Source of the DNA: Chitinophaga pollutisoli
Lineage (GTDB): Bacteria; Bacteroidota; Bacteroidia; Chitinophagales; Chitinophagaceae
Direction of reading: 5' to 3'
NCBI RefSeq assembly: GCF_038396755.1
Contig: NZ_CP149822.1
Span: 4,680,001-4,744,000 of the forward strand
DNA: 64,000 bases
The notes below the pieces were generated by a model that saw nothing but the letters and a program-made list of their open reading frames with translations, made no database searches and was not told the origin of the DNA. Below are positions 41,690 through 49,705 of the stretch, in pieces (within the stretch, counting starts at the first letter, position 1; every line of letters begins with the position of its first letter). Both the position numbers and the translations under genes were made by a program.

Positions 41690-41947
41690 ATGGAGTTAGC
41701 ATGGCAAACTCATGCCTGGGAAGATTATCTTTATTGGCAAAAACAGGACAAAAAGATTTTGCAGCGTATCAATGAGCTCATAAAGGATGCCATGCGTTCT
41801 CCTTTTAAAGGCGTAGGGAAGCCTGAACCATTAAAAGGGGATTTAGCGGGATGCTGGAGCCGGCGGATTACAGATGAGCACCGTTTGGTATATACGGTGA
41901 AGGATAAATGCTTACACATTTTACAATGCAGATTTCATTACCATTGA
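41690..41947 (+). CDS. yoeB: YoeB-type endoribonuclease toxin (Txe/YoeB family)
   Basis: An 85-residue RelE-superfamily toxin that cleaves mRNA in the ribosomal A site. The catalytic residues known from E. coli YoeB fall at identical positions: Glu46 (GKPEPLKG), Arg65 (ITDEHRLVY), His83 and Tyr84 (RFHYH at the C-terminus). The family phrase DLAGCWSRRITDEHRLVY is intact. The toxin therefore looks active and must be held in check by the antitoxin encoded just upstream. Confidence 0.94.
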   Translation: MELAWQTHAWEDYLYWQKQDKKILQRINELIKDAMRSPFKGVGKPEPLKGDLAGCWSRRITDEHRLVYTVKDKCLHILQCRFHYH

Positions 41948-42046
41948 TTGCATTTGCCGTATTTTTTCATACAGTAATCAAATGTGATAAGTAAATCCGG
42001 TATCATGTAAACGGAGAAATATTTTCCGATTCCGGTAGCCGGATGT

Positions 42047-42075
42047 TTGAATTACCAGAAAAGAATTTATTTTTG
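42047..42075 (+). promoter_or_regulatory. Promoter of the second tRNA-Leu
   Basis: TTG at 42047-42049 and TATTTTTG at 42068-42075 with an 18-base spacer, 15 bases before the tRNA. The surrounding bases resemble those before copy 1. Confidence 0.65.
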
Positions 42076-42090
42076 CGACCCTAAACACCC

Positions 42091-42174
42091 GCGGAGGTGG
42101 CGAAATTGGTAGACGCGCTACTTTGAGGTGGTAGTGCCTGAAAGGGCTTGGGAGTTCGAATCTCCTCTTCCGCA
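42091..42174 (+). tRNA. tRNA-Leu (GAG), copy 2
   Basis: Identical to copy 1 except for CTTCCGC instead of CCTCCGC in the 3' acceptor strand, which turns one G-C pair into G-T. The anticodon is GAG. The same upstream TATTTTTGC(A/G)ACCC motif precedes it, pointing to a segmental duplication. Confidence 0.96.
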
Positions 42175-42184
42175 CACACAATTG

Positions 42185-42222
42185 AAAAGGAGTTATTTCT
42201 CAGGAAATGACTCCTTTTTTGC
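42185..42222 (+). terminator. Intrinsic terminator after tRNA-Leu copy 2
   Basis: Stem AAAGGAGTTATTT / AAATGACTCCTTT (one G-T pair) with loop CTCAGG, followed by a T tract. Confidence 0.85.
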
Positions 42223-42339
42223 GTCAAATCCTTTCCCGCGAAACGGACATCTGAACCGAAAATCGGCTAACTTTACCACTGCGCAGATTCAATGCGTACC
42301 AATGCCTGTAATTTGACCGCAGGCTAAATCATGTGAACT

Positions 42340-43653
42340 ATGGGAACAAACGTCACTTGCCCCAATTGCGGGCATCTGTTTGTCATGGAAGACGCCATGG
42401 CCGCCGAAATTAAAAAAGACCTCCGCGGGAAGATGGAATCCGAGTGGCGCAAACGCGTGGAGGCGCTCGAAGCCCAGAAGTCCGAAATAGAACAAGCTAA
42501 ACAGCAAGTCGTGCTCGAACGCCAGCAGGTTTCGCAGGAGAAACAGCGGCAGGAAGATGAACTGAATAAACGCCTGCAATCCGAAAAAATCAAGCTGCAG
42601 GAATCCCTCGGGGAACAGATCCGCAAAAACGTATCAGCGGATTTTGAAAACCAGCTCCGCCTCATGCGCGAATCCCAGGCCGAAAACGAAGAGAAGCTGA
42701 AAGAAGCCCGCCTCCGCGAACTGGACTTCCTCCGCAAAACCCAGGAGCTTCAGAACCGCGAACAGGAACTCGACCTCATCCTCCAAAAGAAAATCATGGA
42801 GGAGCGCAATCACCTGGTGGAACAAATCCGCCGGGAGGAAGGCGAACGTAATAACATCCGCGAAACCGAATACCAGCTCCGCCTCAAGGAAATGGAAAAG
42901 CAACTGGAAGATCAGCGCCGCCTCGCCGAAGAAATGCGCCGCAAAGCCGAACAAGGCTCCATGCAGCTCCAGGGCGAAGTGCAGGAGCTCGCCCTCGAAG
43001 AAATGCTGCGCTCCGCATTCCCCTTCGACGCCATCAGCGAAGTTGGCAAAGGCGTGCGCGGAGCCGATTGCATCCAGACCGTCCGCAACCAGTTCGGGCA
43101 GGAATGCGGCCGCATCATCTACGAATCCAAACGCACGAAAGACTTCTCCCGCGAATGGATCGAAAAACTGAAGGCTGACATGCGGTCCCAGGGTGCCGAT
43201 GTGGCGGTGCTCGTTACCCAGGCCCTCCCGAAAGACATGGACCGCTTCGGCGAAAAAGATGGCGTCTGGATCTGCACTTTCCCCGAAGTTAAAAGCCTCA
43301 CCTGGGTGCTGCGTGATGCCATCATGAAGGTCTACAACGCCGTCAAATCCCAGGAAAACAAGGGCGATAAAATGCACCTGCTCTACCATTATCTCACCAG
43401 CGGCGAATTCGCCGAGCAATGGAGCGCCATCCGCGAAGGGTTCCGGTCCATGAAACTATCCATCCAGAAGGAACGCGAAGCCATGGAAAAACTCTGGAAA
43501 GCACGCGAAAAACAACTGGAAAAAGTCCTGCTCAACGCTGCCCATATCAAAGGCTCCATAGAAGGCATCGCGGGAAGCGATTCGGTCGACCTCCAGCTGC
43601 TCGATGATGCCGCCGAAGCGCTATTGGGCGCGCCCGACGGAAGTAACGAATAA
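42340..43653 (+). CDS. DUF2130 domain-containing coiled-coil protein
   Basis: A 437-residue cytoplasmic protein. The N-terminus has one CPNCGHLF knuckle (Cys7, Cys10). A long Glu/Lys/Gln-rich coiled coil spans about 25-215, and the DUF2130 domain spans about 220-410. The domain contains GKGVRGADCIQTV (about 240) followed by GRIIYESKRTKDFSREW (about 258). The Asp...GluXLys spacing is reminiscent of PD-(D/E)XK nucleases (inference). The function is unestablished; family members resemble SMC-like or DNA-associated proteins. It has no neighbour with an obvious partner role. Confidence 0.85.
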   Translation: MGTNVTCPNCGHLFVMEDAMAAEIKKDLRGKMESEWRKRVEALEAQKSEIEQAKQQVVLERQQVSQEKQRQEDELNKRLQSEKIKLQESLGEQIRKNVSADFENQLRLMRESQAENEEKLKEARLRELDFLRKTQELQNREQELDLILQKKIMEERNHLVEQIRREEGERNNIRETEYQLRLKEMEKQLEDQRRLAEEMRRKAEQGSMQLQGEVQELALEEMLRSAFPFDAISEVGKGVRGADCIQTVRNQFGQECGRIIYESKRTKDFSREWIEKLKADMRSQGADVAVLVTQALPKDMDRFGEKDGVWICTFPEVKSLTWVLRDAIMKVYNAVKSQENKGDKMHLLYHYLTSGEFAEQWSAIREGFRSMKLSIQKEREAMEKLWKAREKQLEKVLLNAAHIKGSIEGIAGSDSVDLQLLDDAAEALLGAPDGSNE

Positions 43654-43716
43654 CGATTTCAAAAAAAATGTGATATAAACCTTGCCGGGGGACTTTTACC
43701 GACATACATTTAGGCT

Positions 43717-44358
43717 ATGAAAAACCACAAGTACCAATCCGTTATCTTCGACCTGGGCGCTGTGCTGGTAGACTGGAATCCGCGTTACCTCTACAGCAAA
43801 ATCTTCGCAACGCCCGAAGAAACGGATCATTTCCTGGAAAACATCTGCACGTCCGACTGGAACGAAATGCAGGACGAAGGCCGCAGCCTGCAGGACGGCA
43901 CCGAGCTGCTCGTATCGCAGCACCCGGCGTTCGAAGCGCAGATCCGCGCGTTTTACGGCAGATGGAAGGAAATGCTGGGAGGAGACATCCCCGGTACAGT
44001 GGAAATCCTCAAAGAACTGAAGGAAAGCGGTCAATTTAAATTATACGCCCTCACCAACTGGTCAAGCGAAACATTTCCCATCGCCATCATAGAATATCCC
44101 TGGTTGCAGTGGTTCGACGGTATCGTGGTATCAGGGAAAGAAAAAATGCGCAAACCACAGGATGCTTTTTATCAATTGCTGGTCGACCGGCACGCGATCG
44201 ACAAATCGCAGGCCATCTTTATCGACGATAACCTCCGCAATGTAAAAGCAGCCGAAGCATTCGGTATCGAAACCATTCATTTCACTTCCCCCGAAAAACT
44301 GCGCGAAGCGCTTACCAGCCGCGGAATCCTATCCGGCGCTGCATTGCAACAGCAATAG
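43717..44358 (+). CDS. HAD-family phosphatase
   Basis: A 213-residue haloacid-dehalogenase-type hydrolase. Motif I is VIFDLGAVLVDWNP (about 8-21), motif II is YALTNWSS (about 110), motif III has the lysine in VVSGKEKMRKPQDAFY (about 131), and motif IV is AIFIDDNLRNVKAAEAFG (about 167). The motif I second aspartate is replaced by glycine-alanine (FDLGAV), as in the YihX-like sugar-phosphatase/epoxide-hydrolase-like group. The substrate is unknown. Confidence 0.88.
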   Translation: MKNHKYQSVIFDLGAVLVDWNPRYLYSKIFATPEETDHFLENICTSDWNEMQDEGRSLQDGTELLVSQHPAFEAQIRAFYGRWKEMLGGDIPGTVEILKELKESGQFKLYALTNWSSETFPIAIIEYPWLQWFDGIVVSGKEKMRKPQDAFYQLLVDRHAIDKSQAIFIDDNLRNVKAAEAFGIETIHFTSPEKLREALTSRGILSGAALQQQ

Positions 44359-44400
44359 TAATATCTTACGCTTTTTTCATATCAACGAATTTATCTATGC

Positions 44401-44425
44401 AAGCCGCCACTATGGCGGCTTTGCT
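44401..44425 (+). terminator. Probable terminator after the HAD phosphatase
   Basis: Perfect stem AAGCCGCCA / TGGCGGCTT with a three-base loop followed by TGCTTT, about 40 bases past the stop. The T tract is weak. The rest of the 266-base gap before the next gene shows nothing I can identify. Confidence 0.6.
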
Positions 44426-44624
44426 TTAACATTTCCTTTAGTCAATTTTAACGTTTCGACTGTAAACGGCCGGTAACATTCATGCGTCTATAGCGTTGAA
44501 TATGTATACGAGCCGGATGTGCTGTTGAATGTGTGAAAGGTTGAATATAACAGATGTATGCCCGTCTCGCGATTAAACGGGCTGCATCGCCGGCTATTGA
44601 TTAAAGGAATAAAATTTGACACAT

Positions 44625-45269
44625 ATGAAAAGTACAGGACTGATGATGCTAAGTGCGCTCGCCGTAACCGCCGTGCTCTTCAGCAGCTGCCGCAAGGAGC
44701 CGCTGGATGATATGACCGCGGAGGAATCGCGCATTTATGTGACAAACTACGACGAACAAGCTGATTTCACCACATTCAAAACGTTCAGCATAGTGGACTC
44801 CGTTGCGGTGATCAGCAACAGGGAGGGCTCCAAAAAGGAATTGACCCAGTACGACCAGCAACTGTTAGCCCAACTCAAATCACAGATGCAGGGACGCGGT
44901 TACACGCTCGTGGACAAAGCGGCCAAACCCGATATCGCCATGAACGTAAGCCGGATCGACAACACTTCCACTTCTATCGGGTATAATCCCGGTTATTGGT
45001 CAGGATGGCCGGGTTACTGGGACGCAGGTTACTGGGGTTACCCCGGTTGGAACTATTGGTTCCCCAGCTATTATTCCGTTTTCAGGTACAATGAAAAATC
45101 GGTGGCCATCGACCTGGTGGACCTGAAAAACGCCAAAGAAGGCTCCAATCAGCTGACGGCCGTATGGAACGCCATGCTGCGTGGCACCGGTGTATGGAAC
45201 AGCAATAACCTCGACGCCATGGTGAAAGCCCTCTTCGATCAGAGCCAGTATCTGAAAGCCACCAACTAA
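44625..45269 (+). CDS. DUF4136 domain-containing lipoprotein
   Basis: A 214-residue lipoprotein. The signal peptide with lipobox LFSSC (Cys about 22) precedes a DUF4136 fold (about 40-205). Typical features are DEQADFTTFKTFSIVD (about 44), LLAQLKSQMQGRGYTLVDKA (about 82), an aromatic/glycine-rich insert rich in Tyr and Trp (about 122-150), and a final helix ending in LDAMVKALFDQSQYL. The ATG at 44625 is preferred to the TTG at 44616. The family is a small outer-membrane-associated lipoprotein of unknown role. A barrel protein follows 44 bases later. Confidence 0.86.
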   Translation: MKSTGLMMLSALAVTAVLFSSCRKEPLDDMTAEESRIYVTNYDEQADFTTFKTFSIVDSVAVISNREGSKKELTQYDQQLLAQLKSQMQGRGYTLVDKAAKPDIAMNVSRIDNTSTSIGYNPGYWSGWPGYWDAGYWGYPGWNYWFPSYYSVFRYNEKSVAIDLVDLKNAKEGSNQLTAVWNAMLRGTGVWNSNNLDAMVKALFDQSQYLKATN

Positions 45270-45313
45270 TACGGTGGGATTTTGTAAACAGACAGGTTAA
45301 AGATTAAAATCGA

Positions 45314-45943
45314 ATGAACATGAAAAGCATTAAAACCTTCATATTGGGCACGGCCCTCATCGCAGGGGGCGCCATTGCCGCCAGCGCACAGAGCCGCCCG
45401 CCGCTTTCCGTCAATGTCAACTATTCCGTAGCGCAGCCGCTGGGCTCGTTTAAGGATTATGCGGATAAAACCAGTTTCCGTGGATGGAACATTGGCGTGC
45501 AATATCATCTGAATGATCAACTGGCAGTAGGATTGAAAACCGGTTTCGCGGATTTTTATGAAAGAGTGCCCCGTGCGGTATATCCCGGAAAAGGTGAAGA
45601 CATCTCCGCTGTGCAGACCCGCACCTTGCAGACGATCCCCATCCTCGCCACCGTGCTGTATACCTTCACCAAACCCGACGCGGCCGTGCTGCCGTATGCC
45701 GGACTGGGCGTAGGTACCGCCAACATGAATTACGAGAAATACTGGGGTGAGTTCGTAGAAAAAGAAAACAAGTGGGCGTTCCAGGTGAGCCCGGAAGTAG
45801 GCGTGAACGTGCCCTTCGGGAAATACTCACCGTTTATGTTCAACGCCAGCGTGCAATATAACTATGCGCCTTACAAGCAGTATGAAATCAAGAATTTCAA
45901 CACGGTACAGGCCAACATTGGTTTGAAGTTCCATATCCAGTAA
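45314..45943 (+). CDS. Outer membrane beta-barrel protein (porin-like)
   Basis: A 209-residue protein with signal peptide (about 1-25, ending AASAQS) followed by alternating amphipathic strands such as SVNVNYSVAQPLG and NIGVQYHLNDQLAVGLKTGF, closing with VQANIGLKFHIQ. The terminal pattern and size fit an eight-stranded barrel of the OmpA/OmpW-like type common in Bacteroidota. It probably forms a transcription unit with the DUF4136 lipoprotein. The ligand is unknown. Confidence 0.82.
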   Translation: MNMKSIKTFILGTALIAGGAIAASAQSRPPLSVNVNYSVAQPLGSFKDYADKTSFRGWNIGVQYHLNDQLAVGLKTGFADFYERVPRAVYPGKGEDISAVQTRTLQTIPILATVLYTFTKPDAAVLPYAGLGVGTANMNYEKYWGEFVEKENKWAFQVSPEVGVNVPFGKYSPFMFNASVQYNYAPYKQYEIKNFNTVQANIGLKFHIQ

Positions 45944-45976
45944 TAAGGACCACAAATTAACGGAACATGTGAAGTG

Positions 45977-46008
45977 GAGGGGCTGCCGGCAGGCAGCCCC
46001 TCTTTTTT
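45977..46008 (+). terminator. Intrinsic terminator after the barrel protein
   Basis: Perfect 11-bp stem GAGGGGCTGCC / GGCAGCCCCTC with loop GGCA and six T residues. Confidence 0.92.
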
Positions 46009-46014
46009 GCGCGC

Positions 46015-47001
46015 TTATTGCACTTCGAAGAAGCCATCGGAATATTTTTCACGGATAACGCCGTCTGCGTCTTTGAAGATATAAAGCGCCTGCAGTTGCA
46101 GTTTGGGATGTTGGCGGATGAAGTCCAGGCCTTTTTCCACGCCAAGAAGAATGAGGGCGTTGTCGTATGCGTCGGCCGTCATGGCGTCAGGCGCGGTGAC
46201 GGTAACGGCGATAATGTTGTTGTGAATGGCTTCGCCGGTGAGGGGATTGATCGTATGCGCGAAGCGGGTGCCCCCTTCATCAAAAAACCGCTGGTAATTG
46301 CCACTGGTGGCCACCGCACGATGGGTGAGGCGCAGCCATCCTTTCTCCGGCTTCGCTTCCATTTGTTGTTGCCGCTCGATGCCTACGGTCCAGGGTTGGT
46401 TCTTGTCGTTATGCCCCAACGCGGCGAGTTCTCCGCCCACATCCACCAGGTAATTCCGGATGCCCCTGGCCCGGAGGAACTGCGCGATCACGTCGGTGGT
46501 GTATCCCTGCGCGATACCGTTGCAGTCGATCTCCACACCGGGAATTTTTTTCAGCAGGTATTTGGAACGGATGGTGATATTTTTGTAGCCCACACGTTGT
46601 AACGTGCTCCGGATATCGGTTGCGGTAGGCCTCCCTTTCTGGTGCCGCACCACGCCGAAGCCCCAAAGGTCCACCAGTGGTTTCACCGTGATATCGAACA
46701 GTCCGCCGGTGATGCGGCTCACTTCCTGGGCTTTGCGGATCACCGGGCGCATGTACGCGTCCATCACCACTTTTTCGCCTTCGTTGAAACGGTTGATGAG
46801 CGACCCCGGCTGGTAAAGCGAAAGGGAACGGTCGATCTGCCGGAAAAGGGATTCCACTTCATGTTGCAGCGAAGTTGTGTCTTCGCTCAGGTATTTCACC
46901 ATGTAATAGGTGCCCTGCGCTTTCCCGGAAATCGTAATCGCTTGTTGTGCCGACATTTGCAGCGACGCCAGCAGGCATCCCGCCAGAAATAAGCCCTTCA
47001 T
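46015..47001 (-). CDS. apbE: FAD:protein FMN transferase
   Basis: A 328-residue ApbE, which covalently attaches FMN from FAD to threonine of target flavoproteins such as NqrB/C. A signal peptide (about 1-19) places it in the periplasm. GTYYMVKYL (about 30), ITGGLFDITVKPLVDLWGFG (about 97), DCNGIAQGYTTDVIAQFL (about 160), YLVDVGGELAALGHN (about 184) and FAHTINPLTGEA (about 247) are family motifs. The late TADAYDNALILLG carries the metal-binding region. No target flavoprotein gene is adjacent. Confidence 0.93.
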   Translation of the reverse strand: MKGLFLAGCLLASLQMSAQQAITISGKAQGTYYMVKYLSEDTTSLQHEVESLFRQIDRSLSLYQPGSLINRFNEGEKVVMDAYMRPVIRKAQEVSRITGGLFDITVKPLVDLWGFGVVRHQKGRPTATDIRSTLQRVGYKNITIRSKYLLKKIPGVEIDCNGIAQGYTTDVIAQFLRARGIRNYLVDVGGELAALGHNDKNQPWTVGIERQQQMEAKPEKGWLRLTHRAVATSGNYQRFFDEGGTRFAHTINPLTGEAIHNNIIAVTVTAPDAMTADAYDNALILLGVEKGLDFIRQHPKLQLQALYIFKDADGVIREKYSDGFFEVQ

Positions 47002-47021
47002 GCGCCCAAAATAATAAAACG

Positions 47022-48200
47022 TCATGAGAAAGCATTGAAGCCGGTAATGTCCATCCCGGTGATGAGGAGATGTACTTCATGGGTGCCTTCGTAGGTAATG
47101 ACGCTTTCGAGGTTCATCATGTGCCGCATGATGGGATATTCGCCGCTGATACCCATTGCGCCGAGGATCTGGCGCGCTTCCCGCGCAATGCGGATGGCGG
47201 TTTCGCATGCGTTGCGCTTGGCCATGGAGATCTGTTCCGGCGTGGCTTTGTCGGCATTGCGGAGTACGCCAAGCCGCCAGTTCAGCAATTGCGCCTTGGT
47301 AATATCTGTGATCATTTCCGCGAGTTTTTTCTGGATGAGCTGGAACCCGCCGATGGGCCGCCCGAACTGCACCCTTTCTTTCGCGTAGCGCAGGGCGGTG
47401 TCGTAACAGTCCATCGCCGCGCCGATAGCGCCCCAGGCGATACCATATCGGGCGGAAGACAGGCAGGAGAGGGGCGCCTTCAGCCCGCGGGCGCCGGGAA
47501 GAATATTCGTTTTCGGAATGCGGACGTTGTCGAGCACCAGTTCGCCGGTGGCGCTGGCCCGGAGACTCCATTTGCCTTTGGTTTCAGGAGTGGAGAATCC
47601 CTCCATCCCCCGTTCCACGATAATGCCGCGCACCTTGTTCTCCGGATCTTTCGCCCAAACCACGGCAATGTCTGCAAAAGGTGCGTTGGAGATCCACATC
47701 TTGGCGCCGTTGAGCAGGATGTAGTCGCCGGCTTCTTCATAATAACTGAGCATGCCGGCGGGATTGGAGCCGAAATCCGGTTCCGTGAGGCCGAAGCAGC
47801 CCATCAGCTCGCCGGTGGCGAGGCGTGGCAGGAAGCGCTGTTTCTGCTCTTCGCTGCCGAAAGCAAAAATGGGATACATGACCAGGGAACCCTGGACAGA
47901 CGCGGTGGAACGAATGCCGCTGTCGCCCCGTTCCAGTTCCTGCATCATCAATCCATACGAAATGTAATCCATGCCCCCGCCGCCGTATTCCGCCGGGATG
48001 GTGGGGCCGAAGCAGCCCAGCGCGCCCAGCGGGCGCAGGATATGGGAAGGGAACACTGCGCGCTGGCAGCAATCATCGATAATGGGACTGATCTCTTTTT
48101 TGACCCAGTCGCGCACGGAGGCGCGCACGAGGCGGTGTTCGTCTGTCAAAAGTTCGTCGATGGCGTAATAATCGGGCGATTGGAAAAGGTCCTGGTGCAT
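47022..48200 (-). CDS. Acyl-CoA dehydrogenase, glutaryl-CoA dehydrogenase type
   Basis: A 392-residue FAD enzyme. The catalytic base is Glu371 in VITYEGTHEVHLLITG, the position used in glutaryl-CoA dehydrogenase. FGLTEPDFGSNPAGM (about 137), KMWISNAPFADIAVVWAK (about 166), KGKWSLRASATGELVLDNV (about 205) and RVQFGRPIGGFQLIQKKLAE (about 272) are typical. The reading frame is open back to 48872 through an opposing gene, but ATG at 48200 gives the family length. It could act in lysine/tryptophan degradation or in general acyl-CoA oxidation; the exact substrate is inferred. Confidence 0.9.
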   Translation of the reverse strand: MHQDLFQSPDYYAIDELLTDEHRLVRASVRDWVKKEISPIIDDCCQRAVFPSHILRPLGALGCFGPTIPAEYGGGGMDYISYGLMMQELERGDSGIRSTASVQGSLVMYPIFAFGSEEQKQRFLPRLATGELMGCFGLTEPDFGSNPAGMLSYYEEAGDYILLNGAKMWISNAPFADIAVVWAKDPENKVRGIIVERGMEGFSTPETKGKWSLRASATGELVLDNVRIPKTNILPGARGLKAPLSCLSSARYGIAWGAIGAAMDCYDTALRYAKERVQFGRPIGGFQLIQKKLAEMITDITKAQLLNWRLGVLRNADKATPEQISMAKRNACETAIRIAREARQILGAMGISGEYPIMRHMMNLESVITYEGTHEVHLLITGMDITGFNAFS

Positions 48201-48278
48201 GGTATGAGATTTTTGCTGTATGTCCGAATTTACGGAATTACGCCAAAGTTGTAACTTAGGCCGGCAAATCTGTCGCTT

Positions 48279-48713
48279 ATGGCCAAATTGATACCTGTGT
48301 TTCTGCTCGGCGTTTTCCTGACGTTCGTGATCGCCGGTTTTTCTTCCCGGATACGCCAACAGGCTGTGCAGGCTGAAATCAGTGAAATGGATTCGGTGGC
48401 GCAGGGGGCGATCGTGCAGCAATACTGGATGGTCTTTTTCAAAAATGGCACGGCAATGGCGGGCGATCCGGTATCGTCGGCGCTGATCGATGAAGCGCAT
48501 GTGATGCATATCCGCAACCTCACGCGCGAAGGCAAGATGATGCTGGCGGGCGCTTTTGCGGAATACGACGACCTTCGCGCAATATACGTGCTCAAAGCGG
48601 CAGACAGCCTGGAGGCGGCGAGATTGGTCAAGGCCGACAGTGCCGTGGCTACCGGGCGGTTGCAGTTTGAGCTGAAGCCCTGGTGGACGGCCCGGAACTG
48701 CGTTTTCCGGTAA
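48279..48713 (+). CDS. YciI-like protein with N-terminal membrane anchor or signal
   Basis: A 144-residue protein. Residues 1-22 (LIPVFLLGVFLTFVIAGF) form a hydrophobic leader, unusual for the YciI family. The remainder is a YCII-related fold: QYWMVFFKNGTAM (about 49), an EAHVMHIRNLTREGKMMLAGA region (about 72-92) with the conserved His and Gly, and LQFELKPWWTARN at the end. YciI domains are ferredoxin-like and possibly catalytic; the function is unknown. It is divergent from the acyl-CoA dehydrogenase. Confidence 0.78.
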   Translation: MAKLIPVFLLGVFLTFVIAGFSSRIRQQAVQAEISEMDSVAQGAIVQQYWMVFFKNGTAMAGDPVSSALIDEAHVMHIRNLTREGKMMLAGAFAEYDDLRAIYVLKAADSLEAARLVKADSAVATGRLQFELKPWWTARNCVFR

Positions 48714-48786
48714 GCGTCTGTAAAGCGGAAACGCCCCCGGCCGGGAGCGTTTCACGATTATTTCCAAATACTTATTGACGGAAAAA

Positions 48787-49590
48787 TTATTGGATATAGG
48801 TCGCCATTTCGGCCTGGAGAGCCTGTGCGGCGGCGCGCGCATCTTCAGCGAACCGTTCGTCGTTGCCGGCATAGATCACGGCGCGGCTGGCGTTTACCAG
48901 GAGCCCGATATCCGCGTTCCTTCCTTTTTCGGTAATATCCCTGAGACTGCCACCCTGCGCGCCCACACCGGGCACCAGCAGGAAGTGGTCGGGGATGATC
49001 TTGCGGACATTGGCCACAGAATCCGCCTGTGTGGCGCCCACTACGAACATCATGTTGTCCGGGGTACCCCAGGAGGCGCAGGTGCGGAGCACGTTTTCAT
49101 ACAACAGCCCGTCGCCGGCCGGTTGCAGCTGGAAGTCGCGGCTGCCCTCGTTGCTGGTAAGCCCCAGAACGATGGCGAATTTGTCGGAGAAACCGAGGAA
49201 AGGCTCCACGCTGTCGCGCCCCATATACGGCGCCACGGTCACCGAATCGAAGCCGTAGGTCTCGTAAAAGGTTTTGGCATAGTAAGTGGAGGTGTTGCCG
49301 ATATCACCGCGCTTGGCGTCGGCGATGGTGAATACGTTCTTCGGGATGTACTCGATCGTGCGCTGCAGGCTTTCCCAGCCGCGGATGCCCTGGCATTCGT
49401 AGAAAGCCGTATTGATCTTGTAAGCCACGCAAAGGTCGTGGGTGGCGTCGATAATGGCTTTGTTGAAGGCGAACATCGGGTCGGCGTGGGATAACAGGTG
49501 TTTGGGGATCTTTTGCAAGTCCGTATCGAGGCCGATACATAAGTAAGATTTCCTGTCCCGGATGAGCTGCACCAATTCCTGTCTATTCAT
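48787..49590 (-). CDS. pyrF: Orotidine 5'-phosphate decarboxylase
   Basis: A 267-residue PyrF that decarboxylates OMP to UMP, the final step of pyrimidine synthesis. The N-terminal SYLCIGLDTDLQKIPKHLL, FNKAIIDATHDLCVAYKINT (about 43) and the catalytic IADAKRGDIGNTS (about 91-103) are characteristic of the longer, type 2 enzymes. The phosphate-binding part LVPGVGAQGGSL is near 196. It stands alone. Confidence 0.95.
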   Translation of the reverse strand: MNRQELVQLIRDRKSYLCIGLDTDLQKIPKHLLSHADPMFAFNKAIIDATHDLCVAYKINTAFYECQGIRGWESLQRTIEYIPKNVFTIADAKRGDIGNTSTYYAKTFYETYGFDSVTVAPYMGRDSVEPFLGFSDKFAIVLGLTSNEGSRDFQLQPAGDGLLYENVLRTCASWGTPDNMMFVVGATQADSVANVRKIIPDHFLLVPGVGAQGGSLRDITEKGRNADIGLLVNASRAVIYAGNDERFAEDARAAAQALQAEMATYIQ

Positions 49591-49705
49591 AAATTATTTT
49601 CAGTTAGCGCGAATTTCCGGCATTTTTGTCAAATCCTGATTTTGATTTTCAAATTTTCCTTCTTAATTTTTGCCCCGGTCCACGATTGTCGAAAAACTGA
49701 TTCCC

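Noticed and set aside
48720..48765. Hairpin GAAACGC / GCGTTTC after the YciI-like gene as a terminator
   Set aside because: No T tract follows on either strand, so I did not list it as a terminator.
48201..48872. N-terminal extension of the acyl-CoA dehydrogenase frame
   Set aside because: The extension runs antisense through the YciI-like gene and is not homologous to the family; the ATG at 48200 gives normal length.
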